Positions 1 through 5,070 of a DNA stretch of 5,070 nt are shown piece after piece. Source of the stretch: Anaerolineae bacterium. Lineage in GTDB: Bacteria; Chloroflexota; Anaerolineae; CG2-30-64-16. Below the pieces are notes generated by a model, which saw only the letters and a program-made list of their open reading frames with translations, did not search any database and was not told the origin of the DNA. The stretch is taken from the NCBI GenBank assembly GCA_025454565.1, contig JALOOE010000229.1, positions 1-5,070 on the forward strand, read 5' to 3'. Made by a program: the position numbers and the translations under genes. Every line of letters begins with the position of its first letter. Position 1 is the first letter of the stretch.

Positions 1-1077
1 GCCGCGGCCCGCATCGACTTCGGCGGTGGGTGGACCGATACGCCGCCCTACAGCATCGAGCGCGGCGGCACGGTGCTCAACGCCGCGGTTACGCTGCGCA
101 GGCGCTACCCGATTCTGGCCGAGGCGGAAGGACTGGCCCAACCGCGACTCGTGCTGGACAGCCGGGACATCGAGGCCACGTCGGAGCCCGCCACGGTCGG
201 CGATGTGCTGGCCTACGCCAACCCGGCCGATCCGTTTGCGCTGCTCAAGGCGGCGCTGGTGCTGCGCGGTATCGTGCCCCAGGACGATGATCCGGCAAAG
301 CCGTTAGTTGATCTCTGCCGCGAGCTCGGTTGCGGGCTTCGCGTCAGCACCCAAACCTTCATCCCGCGCGGATCGGGCCTGGGCACGTCGTCAATCATGG
401 CGGGCGCGGTCCTGGCCGCCCTGGCGCGCTGGTCGGGCAGCGAGCTTTCCCAGGCCCAGTTATTCGATGAGGTGCTGTGTCTCGAACAGATGCTGACCAC
501 CGGCGGCGGGTGGCAGGATCAGGTCGGCGGGCTGACCGGCGGCATCAAGCTGGTGACTTCCGGGCCGGGATTGCCGCAGGCGATCCACGTCACGCCGGTT
601 GCGCTCTCACCGCAGACGGCAAACGATCTTGCCCAACGGCTACTGCTCGTGTATACTGGGCAACAGCGACTAGCCAAGAACCTGCTGCGCAACGTGATGA
701 GCCGCTGGATGGCGCGTGATCCGGAGATGGTCTGGATCCAGGGCGAGCTGGCACGTCTGGCGCTTGCGATGCAGCGAGCCTTGGCAACCGCCGATCTGGC
801 CGAATTGGGCCGCTTGCTCGGCGAGCACTGGACCCTGAACAAGCGGATGGATCCAGGCTGCACCAATCCGTTCATCGATGATCTTTTCGCCGTAATGGGC
901 CCCTTCATTTGGGGCGGTAAGCTGGCGGGCGCCGGTGGTGGTGGTTTCGCGATGGTGATCACCCGAGACGACCAGGCCGGCCGCGCTCTGGCGGCGACGT
1001 TGGCCGCGCGCTATCCGGGGACGCCGGTGGCGGTGTGGCCGTGCGCTGTGCCGGACGAGGGGGTGAGGGCGGGTTGA
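1..1077 (+). CDS. L-fucokinase-type GHMP kinase, C-terminal kinase domain (5' partial)
   Basis: The frame is open from base 1, so the gene starts upstream. The GTG at 73 is internal, because the essential first motif lies before it. Numbering residues from the window start, the sequence shows the GHMP substrate motif RIDFGGGWTDTPPY (4-17), the ATP-binding glycine/serine loop PRGSGLGTSS (122-131), the segment TTGGGWQDQVGG (166-177) with a candidate catalytic Asp173, and the C-terminal GAGGGG loop (310-315). WTDTPPY and GGGWQDQVGG are typical of L-fucokinase and of the kinase half of bifunctional FKP (fucokinase/fucose-1-phosphate guanylyltransferase), rather than of heptose-7-phosphate kinases. 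The expected reaction is ATP-dependent C1 phosphorylation of L-fucose or a similar L-sugar in the cytoplasm. Whether a guanylyltransferase domain precedes it cannot be seen. The last five residues (GVRAG) and the stop codon come from the repeat array that begins here, so the native C-terminus may have been replaced. Confidence 0.9.
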   Translation, partial: AAARIDFGGGWTDTPPYSIERGGTVLNAAVTLRRRYPILAEAEGLAQPRLVLDSRDIEATSEPATVGDVLAYANPADPFALLKAALVLRGIVPQDDDPAKPLVDLCRELGCGLRVSTQTFIPRGSGLGTSSIMAGAVLAALARWSGSELSQAQLFDEVLCLEQMLTTGGGWQDQVGGLTGGIKLVTSGPGLPQAIHVTPVALSPQTANDLAQRLLLVYTGQQRLAKNLLRNVMSRWMARDPEMVWIQGELARLALAMQRALATADLAELGRLLGEHWTLNKRMDPGCTNPFIDDLFAVMGPFIWGGKLAGAGGGGFAMVITRDDQAGRALAATLAARYPGTPVAVWPCAVPDEGVRAG

Positions 1078-1222
1078 AGGTGCAAGGTTGAGGGCGGGTT
1101 GAAGGTGCAAGGTTGAAGACGGGTTGAAGGTTGAAGGTTCAAGGTGCAAGGTTGAGGGCGGGTTGAAGGTGCAAGGTTGAAGACGGGTGCGAGGTTGAAG
1201 GGGAGAGGTTGAAGGGGAGAGG
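1064..1222. repeat. Left purine-rich tandem repeat array flanking the four-helix-bundle gene
   Basis: The array is built from heptamers close to GGTTGAA and GGTGCAA, arranged in larger units. Exact 25-bp units occur at 1064-1088, 1089-1113 and 1153-1177. A longer 39-bp variant lies at 1114-1152, a short unit at 1178-1195, and two 14-bp units at 1196-1209 and 1210-1223 that differ only at the last base. The array overlaps the end of the kinase gene upstream and runs directly into the ATG at 1223. Its final units contain AAGGGGAGAGG, which is also the ribosome binding site of the next gene. There is no separate gene in this stretch. Confidence 0.93.
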
Positions 1223-1633
1223 ATGGCGGAGCGGTTTGAGGAGTTGGATGTGTGGCAGCGGGCGAGGGAGTTGACGAAATCGGTTTACGATTTGTCAGCT
1301 CTGGGGGCCTTTGCGCGCGATTTTGGGCTGCGTGATCAGATGCGACGCGCAGCCGTCTCAATTATGTCCAATATCGCCGAAGGCTTCGAGAGCCGCACAC
1401 AAGCGCTGTTCATCGAATTCCTGGGACGCGCCAGAAGCTCGGCCGGCGAACTCCGCGCTCAGCTCTATATTGCACTGGATTGCAGTTACTTGACCCAGGA
1501 TCAGTTTGCTGACGCAATGCGTCAGGCGGAAACTTGCAGCAAACAGATCGCCCGCCTGATCCAGTACCTGGAAACTCAACCCAACACTCGTCGTATTCGC
1601 GAAAGCACCATCGTTTACGACCTTGAACCTTGA
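1223..1633 (+). CDS. Four-helix-bundle protein of the S23 / 23S rRNA intervening-sequence (IVP) family
   Basis: This is a 136-residue all-helical protein. It shows the family hallmarks FEELDVWQRARELT (5-18), DFGLRDQMRRAAVSIMSNIA (33-52) followed by EGFES (53-57), FIEFLGRARSSAGELRAQL (63-81), and a final helix with QAETCSKQIARLIQYLE. The family (Pfam PF05635, TIGR02436 from memory) includes proteins encoded in spirochaete 23S rRNA intervening sequences. It is structurally related to Avd, the accessory protein of diversity-generating retroelements. Its molecular role is unknown; nucleic-acid binding has been suggested because of basic surfaces. The ATG at 1223 is preceded by AAGGGGAGAGG, a purine-rich Shine-Dalgarno sequence supplied by the left repeat array. 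The last residues (DLEP) and the TGA come from the right array. It interrupts what would otherwise be a kinase-epimerase gene pair, and no reverse transcriptase or rRNA is visible in the window. Confidence 0.93.
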   Translation: MAERFEELDVWQRARELTKSVYDLSALGAFARDFGLRDQMRRAAVSIMSNIAEGFESRTQALFIEFLGRARSSAGELRAQLYIALDCSYLTQDQFADAMRQAETCSKQIARLIQYLETQPNTRRIRESTIVYDLEP

Positions 1634-1732
1634 ACTTTCAACCTTGAACCTTGAACTTTCAACCTTACACCCTGAACTTTCAACCTTGCACCTTGAACTT
1701 TCAACCTAACACCTTGAACTTTCAACCTTAAA
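1621..1732. repeat. Right pyrimidine-rich 21-bp tandem repeat array
   Basis: Five consecutive 21-bp units occupy 1628-1648, 1649-1669, 1670-1690, 1691-1711 and 1712-1732, preceded by a partial unit at 1621-1627. Each unit is three heptamers: CCTTGAA, CTTTCAA and a variable third, CCTTGAA, CCTTACA, CCTTGCA, CCTAACA or CCTTAAA. A degenerate partial unit follows to about 1745. The units are the inverse complement of heptamers in the left array, so the two arrays form an imperfect inverted repeat around the four-helix-bundle gene. The stretch between the gene end and the epimerase start (1634-1759) holds only this array and the epimerase ribosome binding site. Because 21 is a multiple of three, the minus strand reads as an LKVQGxR-type peptide repeat, which I take as an artefact. 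Confidence 0.95.
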
Positions 1733-1759
1733 CCCGAACTTATCACCGAGAGGACATTC

Positions 1760-2722
1760 ATGAAGACAGCACTCGTTTGCGGCGCCGGCGGGTTCATCGC
1801 CGGACATCTGGTGGAACGGCTCAAGAATGAGGGATATTGGGTGCGCGGGGTGGATATCAAAGCGCACGAGTATCGGGTGACGGCAGCCGACGAATTCATG
1901 CGGCTCGATTTACGCCGGCCGGAAGACTGCCAGCAGGCGCTCACATTGGGCAGCGGCACCTTCGACGAGGTGTACCAACTCGCGGCCGACATGGGCGGCA
2001 TGGGCTTCATCCACTCGGCCGAGTGCGAAATCATGCACAACAGCATCTTGATCAACGTGCACATGACCCACAACGCCGCCGAAATGGGGGTCCCGCGCTA
2101 CTTCTATTCGTCGTCGGTGTGCGTCTACCCCGATATGAAGCCCGGTGATCCTGAGATGACCGAAGCCCAAGCCGTGCCGGCGCACCCGGACAACGAATAT
2201 GGCTGGGAGAAGCTCTACTCCGAGCGCATGGCGCAGGCCTACAGCCGGCGTTATCCGATGACGGTGCGCATCGCCCGCTTCCAAAATTGCTACGGGCCAT
2301 TCGGCACGTGGACCGGCGGCCGCGAGAAGGCGCCGGCTGCGGTCTGCCGCAAGGTGGCCGAGGTGGCGGAGGGCGGCACGATCCCGGTGTGGGGCGACGG
2401 CACCGCGGTGCGGTCGTACACCTATGTGGACGACATGGTAGATGGCATCTACCGGCTGATGCACTCGGATCTGGAAGGCCCCGCGAACATCGGCAACCCC
2501 GAATACGTCACCGTCAAAGAATTGGTGGATACGGTGGCCGAGGTTTCGGGCAAGCGCTTCAATGTCGAATGGGTCAAAGGGCCGGTCGGGGTGCAGAGCC
2601 GCAACTTCAGCAACGAGCGCATCTACTCAACCGGCTGGCGCGCGCGCTTCTCCACGCTGGAAGGGATCAAGCGCACCTATCCGTGGATCGAAGCGCAGGT
2701 GAAGGCGGCACGGCAAAAGTAA
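1760..2722 (+). CDS. gme: GDP-mannose 3,5-epimerase-like NAD-dependent epimerase (extended SDR)
   Basis: The protein has 320 residues and begins with a Rossmann fold, ALVCGAGGFIAGHL (4-17). It continues with LAADMGGMGFIHSAE, the serine/cysteine block SSSVCVYP with Cys121, the SDR pair Tyr147-x3-Lys151 (EYGWEK), NCYGPFGTW, and GGREKAP with Lys190. In plant GDP-mannose 3,5-epimerase the catalytic residues are Cys145, Tyr174, Lys178 and Lys217. The spacing here (121, 147, 151, 190) follows that closely, and the MGGMGFI and GGREKAPAA blocks are characteristic of this family rather than of UDP-glucose epimerases. The expected reaction is NAD-assisted C3/C5 epimerisation of GDP-D-mannose to GDP-L-galactose, or GDP-L-gulose by C5 inversion alone. 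AGAGGA at 1749-1754 lies five bases before the ATG. Substrate choice in bacteria is less certain than the family assignment. Confidence 0.9.
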   Translation: MKTALVCGAGGFIAGHLVERLKNEGYWVRGVDIKAHEYRVTAADEFMRLDLRRPEDCQQALTLGSGTFDEVYQLAADMGGMGFIHSAECEIMHNSILINVHMTHNAAEMGVPRYFYSSSVCVYPDMKPGDPEMTEAQAVPAHPDNEYGWEKLYSERMAQAYSRRYPMTVRIARFQNCYGPFGTWTGGREKAPAAVCRKVAEVAEGGTIPVWGDGTAVRSYTYVDDMVDGIYRLMHSDLEGPANIGNPEYVTVKELVDTVAEVSGKRFNVEWVKGPVGVQSRNFSNERIYSTGWRARFSTLEGIKRTYPWIEAQVKAARQK

Positions 2723-2865
2723 CGCGCGATTGCTACTCGGCCGCGGCGCTGGCGGCGACGGCGAGGTGCAACGCCGATTCCTTCATGGGCATTCAGGCCA
2801 TTGCGCACATTGGATTGGCGAGCCAGGTAAGTGTTGTGACGGGGGAAGTGTGATCCGGAGGTTGC
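2723..2865. other. Intergenic spacer with no recognised gene
   Basis: This 143-bp spacer separates the epimerase stop from the Wzz-like start. I found no convincing hairpin terminator with a T-tract and no strong sigma-70 promoter pair. Its end carries the ribosome binding site CCGGAGG (2855-2861), four bases before the ATG at 2866. Co-transcription of the two genes is possible but not shown. Confidence 0.6.
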
Positions 2866-4194
2866 ATGGAAGACGAGAGTGATCTGCGTCTCTACATCAA
2901 TGTGTTATTACGTCATTGGCGCCTGATCGCGGCGGTGACGCTGCTGGCCGGCGTCGTGGCGCTGGCGGTGAGTGCCTTTTCGCCCTCTAGGTATCAAGCG
3001 ACGGCGACCGTGCTGGTCACGCGCCCGTTGTATCAATTCCAGTTCTCGCCTGCGATCCAGAATCTGGCGGATAATGCAAGCGCCCAACAGGCGCTCACCG
3101 GAAAAGCAGCGGTCGACCTGGCGAATAGTGACGCCTTGCTGCAGCAGGTGCTGTTTGGCGTGGGCGACAAGCTGCCGGCGGATGAGCGCAATCTGTTCGA
3201 GTTGCGCAAAATGCTCAAGGCCAGGACCGGCAGTGATCCTTCCGTCATCAACCTGGGTGTGACAAATCGCGATGCGCAGCGCGTGGCGGAGATCGCCAAC
3301 ACCTGGGCCACGCTCTATGTCCGCCAGGTCAATGACTTGTATGGCAAGTCGGCCGATCAGTTCAAGTTTTTCGAAGGACTGTTGACGCAAGCTAAAAGCG
3401 ACCTGGGGGCCGCGGATCAGGCGCTCCTCGAATTCCAGAAACGCAACGACCTGGCCGTGCTACAAGCTCAGATGGCTGCGAAACAAGGCGCCCTGAGCAA
3501 TTATCTCGGGCTCAATGAGTCGTTGATCTTGCTGCAGCAGAATGTGAAGAACCTGCAAGATCAGCTCGCGCGCCGCCCGGCCGATTCGCCGTCCAGCCTG
3601 GGCGATGATCTCGCCCAACTGATGCTGCAGGTGAATGCGTTCAGCGCACAGTCGGGCAGCCTGCCTATCCAATTGCAGATGCCAAACTCGGGCCGCCTGT
3701 CGGATCGGACGGTCGGCCAACAGGCCGCCTATTTGGCTGACCTGGCCAAGACGGTTCAATCCAAGCAGACCGAGGTCAAGCAGCAGGCGGAGGCGTTGCC
3801 GGCAGAGATCAAAGCTTTGCAAGGACAGATCCAAGAGACCAGCACCGAAGCCGCCCGGCTGACGCGCCAGCGCGACCTGGCGCAAACTGTCTATACGACC
3901 TTGTCGCAGAAAGTCAAAGAGACGCAGATCTCGACGCAAGATACGTCGGGGATCGTGCGGTTGGCGGGCAGCGCGGTGGCGCCGGAGCGCCCCATGAGCC
4001 GAAAGCTGCTGACGAACACGGCGCTGGGGCTGGCGTTAGGACTGATGCTGGTCGTAGGCGCGGTGTTTGCCGTCGAGTATTTCCGGAAACCCGCGCTGAT
4101 GCCGAGCAACCGCCAGCCTGAACCCGCTGCCGCCCCCGACGCTGCCGAGGAAGCAGTCGACAGACGCGGTCAGGCACGCCTTCCGGCGGGATGA
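2866..4194 (+). CDS. Wzz/chain-length-determinant-like polysaccharide co-polymerase
   Basis: The protein has 442 residues and the classic two-helix layout of polysaccharide co-polymerases. A short cytoplasmic N-terminus (EDESDLRLYINVLLRHWRLI) leads into TM1 at about residues 20-38. A large extracytoplasmic region follows, rich in Gln, Ala and Leu heptads and probably coiled coil between about 165 and 350. It ends in a TVYTTLSQKVKETQI segment. The proline motif APERPMSRKLL (about 372-382) directly precedes TM2 at about 383-405. The family sets the chain length of O-antigen, capsule or exopolysaccharide at the inner membrane. The C-terminal tail of about 35 residues is Pro/Ala-rich and has no Walker A/B or tyrosine cluster, so this copy lacks the fused BY-kinase domain. 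CCGGAGG precedes the start. The tail may be frameshifted: the +1 frame stays open to the TAA at 4247. Confidence 0.88.
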   Translation: MEDESDLRLYINVLLRHWRLIAAVTLLAGVVALAVSAFSPSRYQATATVLVTRPLYQFQFSPAIQNLADNASAQQALTGKAAVDLANSDALLQQVLFGVGDKLPADERNLFELRKMLKARTGSDPSVINLGVTNRDAQRVAEIANTWATLYVRQVNDLYGKSADQFKFFEGLLTQAKSDLGAADQALLEFQKRNDLAVLQAQMAAKQGALSNYLGLNESLILLQQNVKNLQDQLARRPADSPSSLGDDLAQLMLQVNAFSAQSGSLPIQLQMPNSGRLSDRTVGQQAAYLADLAKTVQSKQTEVKQQAEALPAEIKALQGQIQETSTEAARLTRQRDLAQTVYTTLSQKVKETQISTQDTSGIVRLAGSAVAPERPMSRKLLTNTALGLALGLMLVVGAVFAVEYFRKPALMPSNRQPEPAAAPDAAEEAVDRRGQARLPAG

Positions 4195-4264
4195 AGCGCC
4201 GCCGGAGAGCGCCGCCCGGCAGAAACAGCGTGGCGCCCTGGGCCTGTAAAAGTATTACTTCCCG

Positions 4265-4534
4265 CTTTGGCCGGTCTCCGACCGAGCCAACGGCGGAGAG
4301 TCGGTCGATGAACTCGCGTGCGTTGCAGCGGATCGCTCCGGCGCGACCGATAGGGTGACTCTGGGCTGCCTGTGCAGGAGGCGGCGCGGCGGCGCTTGGG
4401 ATGAGCGATCCTAATCGGCCAAGGAACTCCGGCGGACGTGCCCGCGGATCGAGGCGCAAGTCAAGCAAGCGCTGGGAAACCAAAGTGGCAAGACTAAAGA
4501 AGACTACATGGCGCCAGTAGTCCGTCAACCATGA
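4265..4534 (+). pseudogene. Decayed 3' end of a second GDP-mannose 3,5-epimerase-like gene
   Basis: One frame (codons at 4265, 4268 and so on) reads PVSDRANGGESVDELACVAA (4271-4330), then DRSG. This aligns with the epimerase upstream at HSDLEGPANIGNPEYVTVKE and then LVDTVAEVSG. After an in-frame TAA at 4412-4414 the same frame reads AKELRRTCPRIEAQVKQALG, matching IKRTYPWIEAQVK at the end of the intact gene. Bases 4436-4465 match 2675-2704 at 23 of 30 positions. Four of the seven differences are synonymous, which is the trace of formerly coding DNA. Between the two segments, around 4363-4398, another frame gives GLPVQEAARRRLG, reminiscent of the GPVGVQSRN region. Stops at 4247 and 4412, the shift between segments and the loss of the Rossmann and active-site part show it is not functional. 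Confidence 0.62.
4279..4307. repeat. Short inverted repeat inside the epimerase relic
   Basis: CGACCGA at 4279-4285 and TCGGTCG at 4301-4307 form a perfect 7-bp stem with a 15-base loop. No T-tract follows, so it is not a convincing intrinsic terminator. It may be a chance result of the GC-rich former coding sequence. Confidence 0.35.
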
Positions 4535-4655
4535 TTTGATACGTCGTAGTATAGCCCCTCGTGGGCGTTCGAACGGGCACAAGGCCCTAAACTACCCATC
4601 AATTGAGCCTTGACGACCTACTAGAACGTCGGTCAAGTAATCGGCCGGCATGGAG
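4535..4655. other. Non-coding, AT-richer stretch, probably containing the IS left end
   Basis: Base composition drops from GC-rich to more balanced just after the epimerase relic ends, which suggests a junction near 4530-4560. The stretch holds a perfect 10-bp palindrome CGTTCGAACG at 4566-4575 and the hairpin at 4609-4637. No gene is seen. The exact IS boundary is not resolved. Confidence 0.4.
4609..4637. repeat. Hairpin upstream of the transposase promoter
   Basis: CTTGAC at 4609-4614 pairs with GTCAAG at 4632-4637, and GAC at 4615-4617 with GTC at 4628-4630. This gives a nine-pair stem with one bulged base (4631) and a ten-base loop. No poly-T follows. It could lie in the left end of the insertion sequence or mark the insertion region; its role is unknown. 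Confidence 0.35.
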
Positions 4656-4684
4656 TTGACAATAAGTTAGGCGTGTGGCTTACT
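4656..4684 (+). promoter_or_regulatory. Probable sigma-70-type promoter for the transposase gene
   Basis: A perfect -35 hexamer TTGACA lies at 4656-4661. After a 17-base spacer comes a weak -10 hexamer CTTACT at 4679-4684, preceded by TG at 4676-4677 as in extended -10 promoters. The start codon is 33 bases after the -10. A consensus -35 with a weak -10 fits the low expression usual for transposases. Confidence 0.5.
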
Positions 4685-4703
4685 CCGGGCATCTCAAACG
4701 GAG

Positions 4704-4710
4704 CAGGAGG
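4704..4710 (+). promoter_or_regulatory. Strong ribosome binding site of the transposase
   Basis: CAGGAGG ends six bases before the ATG at 4717. It is the best Shine-Dalgarno match in the window and supports this start over the in-frame ATG at 4774. Confidence 0.75.
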
Positions 4711-4716
4711 TAGGCC

Positions 4717-5070
4717 ATGCGCCCCGCGTTGTGGCAACCGCCGGTCGAGTGTACGCCGGCGGAGCAGCAGATCATGGCCCGCATTCGGCGGGCAAAGCTG
4801 TTTGTGTTCTTGCGCCAGTATCGCCACGAGTTGTTCGACGCTGCTTTTCAAGCCGAACTGGCGCAAGGCTATGTCGACAGCCCGAAAGGTCAACCGCCGG
4901 TAGCGCCGGCGCAACTGGCGCTGGCCACGATTTTGCAGGCCTATACCGGCGTGTCGGATGATGAAGTTATCGAGGCGTTGGTGATGGATCGCCGCTGGCA
5001 ATTGGTGTTGGATTGCCTGGACTGTGACACGGCGCCGTTCAGCAAAGGCACACTGGTCGGTATTCGGACG
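4717..5070 (+). CDS. IS1182-type transposase, N-terminal part (3' partial)
   Basis: The frame runs open from the ATG at 4717 to the last base of the window, 118 codons. A strong ribosome binding site, AGGAGG at 4705-4710, lies six bases before the start. The protein begins MRPALWQPPVECTPAEQQIM and carries AKLFVFLRQYRHELFD, SPKGQPPVAPAQLALATILQ, AYTGVSDDEVIEALVMDRRW and LVLDCLDCDTAPFSKGTL. This is the typical N-terminal domain (DUF772 / InsH N-terminal type) of IS1182-family DDE transposases. The catalytic DDE residues lie further downstream, outside the window, so activity cannot be judged. The last residues (VGIRT) differ from the VRFRE-like text I would expect after GTL, possibly just divergence. 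The left terminal inverted repeat should lie between about 4535 and 4655 but cannot be identified without the right end. Confidence 0.88.
   Translation, partial: MRPALWQPPVECTPAEQQIMARIRRAKLFVFLRQYRHELFDAAFQAELAQGYVDSPKGQPPVAPAQLALATILQAYTGVSDDEVIEALVMDRRWQLVLDCLDCDTAPFSKGTLVGIRT

Larger units (their letters stand above)
1064..1745. other. Putative S23/IVP cassette: gene bracketed by inverted repeat arrays
   Basis: The left and right arrays are inverse complements. The longest arm pair I can align by eye is 1128-1155 against 1680-1707: 28 bp with 27 matches, the single mismatch being at base 1136. In a transcript these arms could pair and place the whole four-helix-bundle gene in the loop of a long hairpin. 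Spirochaete 23S rRNA intervening sequences have a similar plan: an S23 gene with complementary flanks that fold and are cut out of the rRNA by RNase III. Here the cassette sits between protein genes, and its edges fall exactly where the upstream gene ends. I see no transposase inside and no clear target-site duplication. Whether it is mobile is inference. Confidence 0.6.

Noticed and set aside
1011..1361. Minus-strand open frame rich in Pro, Ser, Thr, Leu and Gln
   Set aside because: It is the antisense reading of the left repeat array and resembles no family; its composition follows the repeats.
1064..1732. CRISPR array
   Set aside because: The repeats are contiguous heptamer-based units without unique spacers of constant length, and no cas genes are present.
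1064..1745. Diversity-generating retroelement with Avd-like gene
   Set aside because: The four-helix-bundle protein is related to Avd, but there is no reverse transcriptase and no template/variable repeat pair with adenine-specific differences in the window.
1615..2073. Minus-strand open frame ending in LKVQG heptapeptide repeats
   Set aside because: The peptide repeat is just the 21-bp DNA array read in a frame that stays open because 21 is a multiple of three; the rest is antisense to the epimerase, whose + frame has all family motifs.
2287..2853. Long + strand frame over the epimerase 3' end and the spacer
   Set aside because: It is a shifted reading of the epimerase gene, Arg/Gly-rich without motifs, extending by chance into the spacer.
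4195..4250. Extension of the epimerase relic upstream to the GGREKAP region (DEAPPESAARQK in the +1 frame)
   Set aside because: The resemblance is short and would require a further deletion of about 20 residues; too weak to claim by eye.
4191..4358. A 55-codon + strand frame starting with an ATGA overlap with the Wzz stop
   Set aside because: It is Arg-rich, has no clear ribosome binding site and resembles no family; another frame of the same DNA carries the epimerase relic.
3914..4582. Minus-strand open frame of 222 codons covering the apparently empty region
   Set aside because: It overlaps the well-supported Wzz-like gene by about 280 bp, has an Arg/Pro/Ala-rich composition typical of shadow frames in GC-rich DNA, and shows no motif I recognise. 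The + strand in the same stretch shows epimerase remnants.

Overview
This is a GC-rich bacterial window from what looks like a cell-surface polysaccharide and nucleotide-sugar locus. All convincing genes are on the + strand. The order is: the kinase part of an L-fucokinase-type GHMP kinase (5' end outside the window), a small four-helix-bundle (S23/IVP-type) gene inside repeat arrays, a GDP-mannose 3,5-epimerase-like gene, and a Wzz-type chain-length regulator. These are followed by about 520 bp of non-coding sequence with the decayed 3' end of a second epimerase gene, then the 5' end of an IS1182-type transposase gene cut by the window edge. The organism cannot be fixed from this sequence. 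GC content, the S23 cassette with heptamer repeats, the IS type and the style of the Wzz protein would fit Chloroflexota or another environmental lineage, but that is a guess.

Layout. 1-1077: kinase. 1064-1222: purine-rich repeats with 25-bp and 7/14-bp periods. 1223-1633: four-helix-bundle protein. 1621-1732: five exact 21-bp periods of pyrimidine-rich repeat, in inverted relation to the left array. 1760-2722: epimerase. 2723-2865: spacer with no recognisable gene. 2866-4194: Wzz-like protein. 4195-4716: no intact gene; it holds the epimerase relic (about 4265-4534), small hairpins and a good promoter. 4717-5070: transposase, continuing beyond the window.

How the genes fit together. The epimerase family makes GDP-L-galactose or GDP-L-gulose from GDP-mannose. 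The fucokinase family salvages L-fucose, and some members also take other L-sugars, towards GDP-L-sugars. The Wzz protein would control the length of a polymer built from such sugars. The gene order therefore suggests supply of GDP-6-deoxy or L-hexose sugars to an exopolysaccharide or O-antigen-like polymer.

The most interesting element is the four-helix-bundle cassette. It sits between two sugar-nucleotide genes and is bracketed by inverted repeat arrays that include a 28-bp arm pair with one mismatch. The repeats also supply the stop codons of two genes and the ribosome binding site of one. This resembles the intervening sequences of spirochaete 23S rRNA, but in a protein-coding locus.
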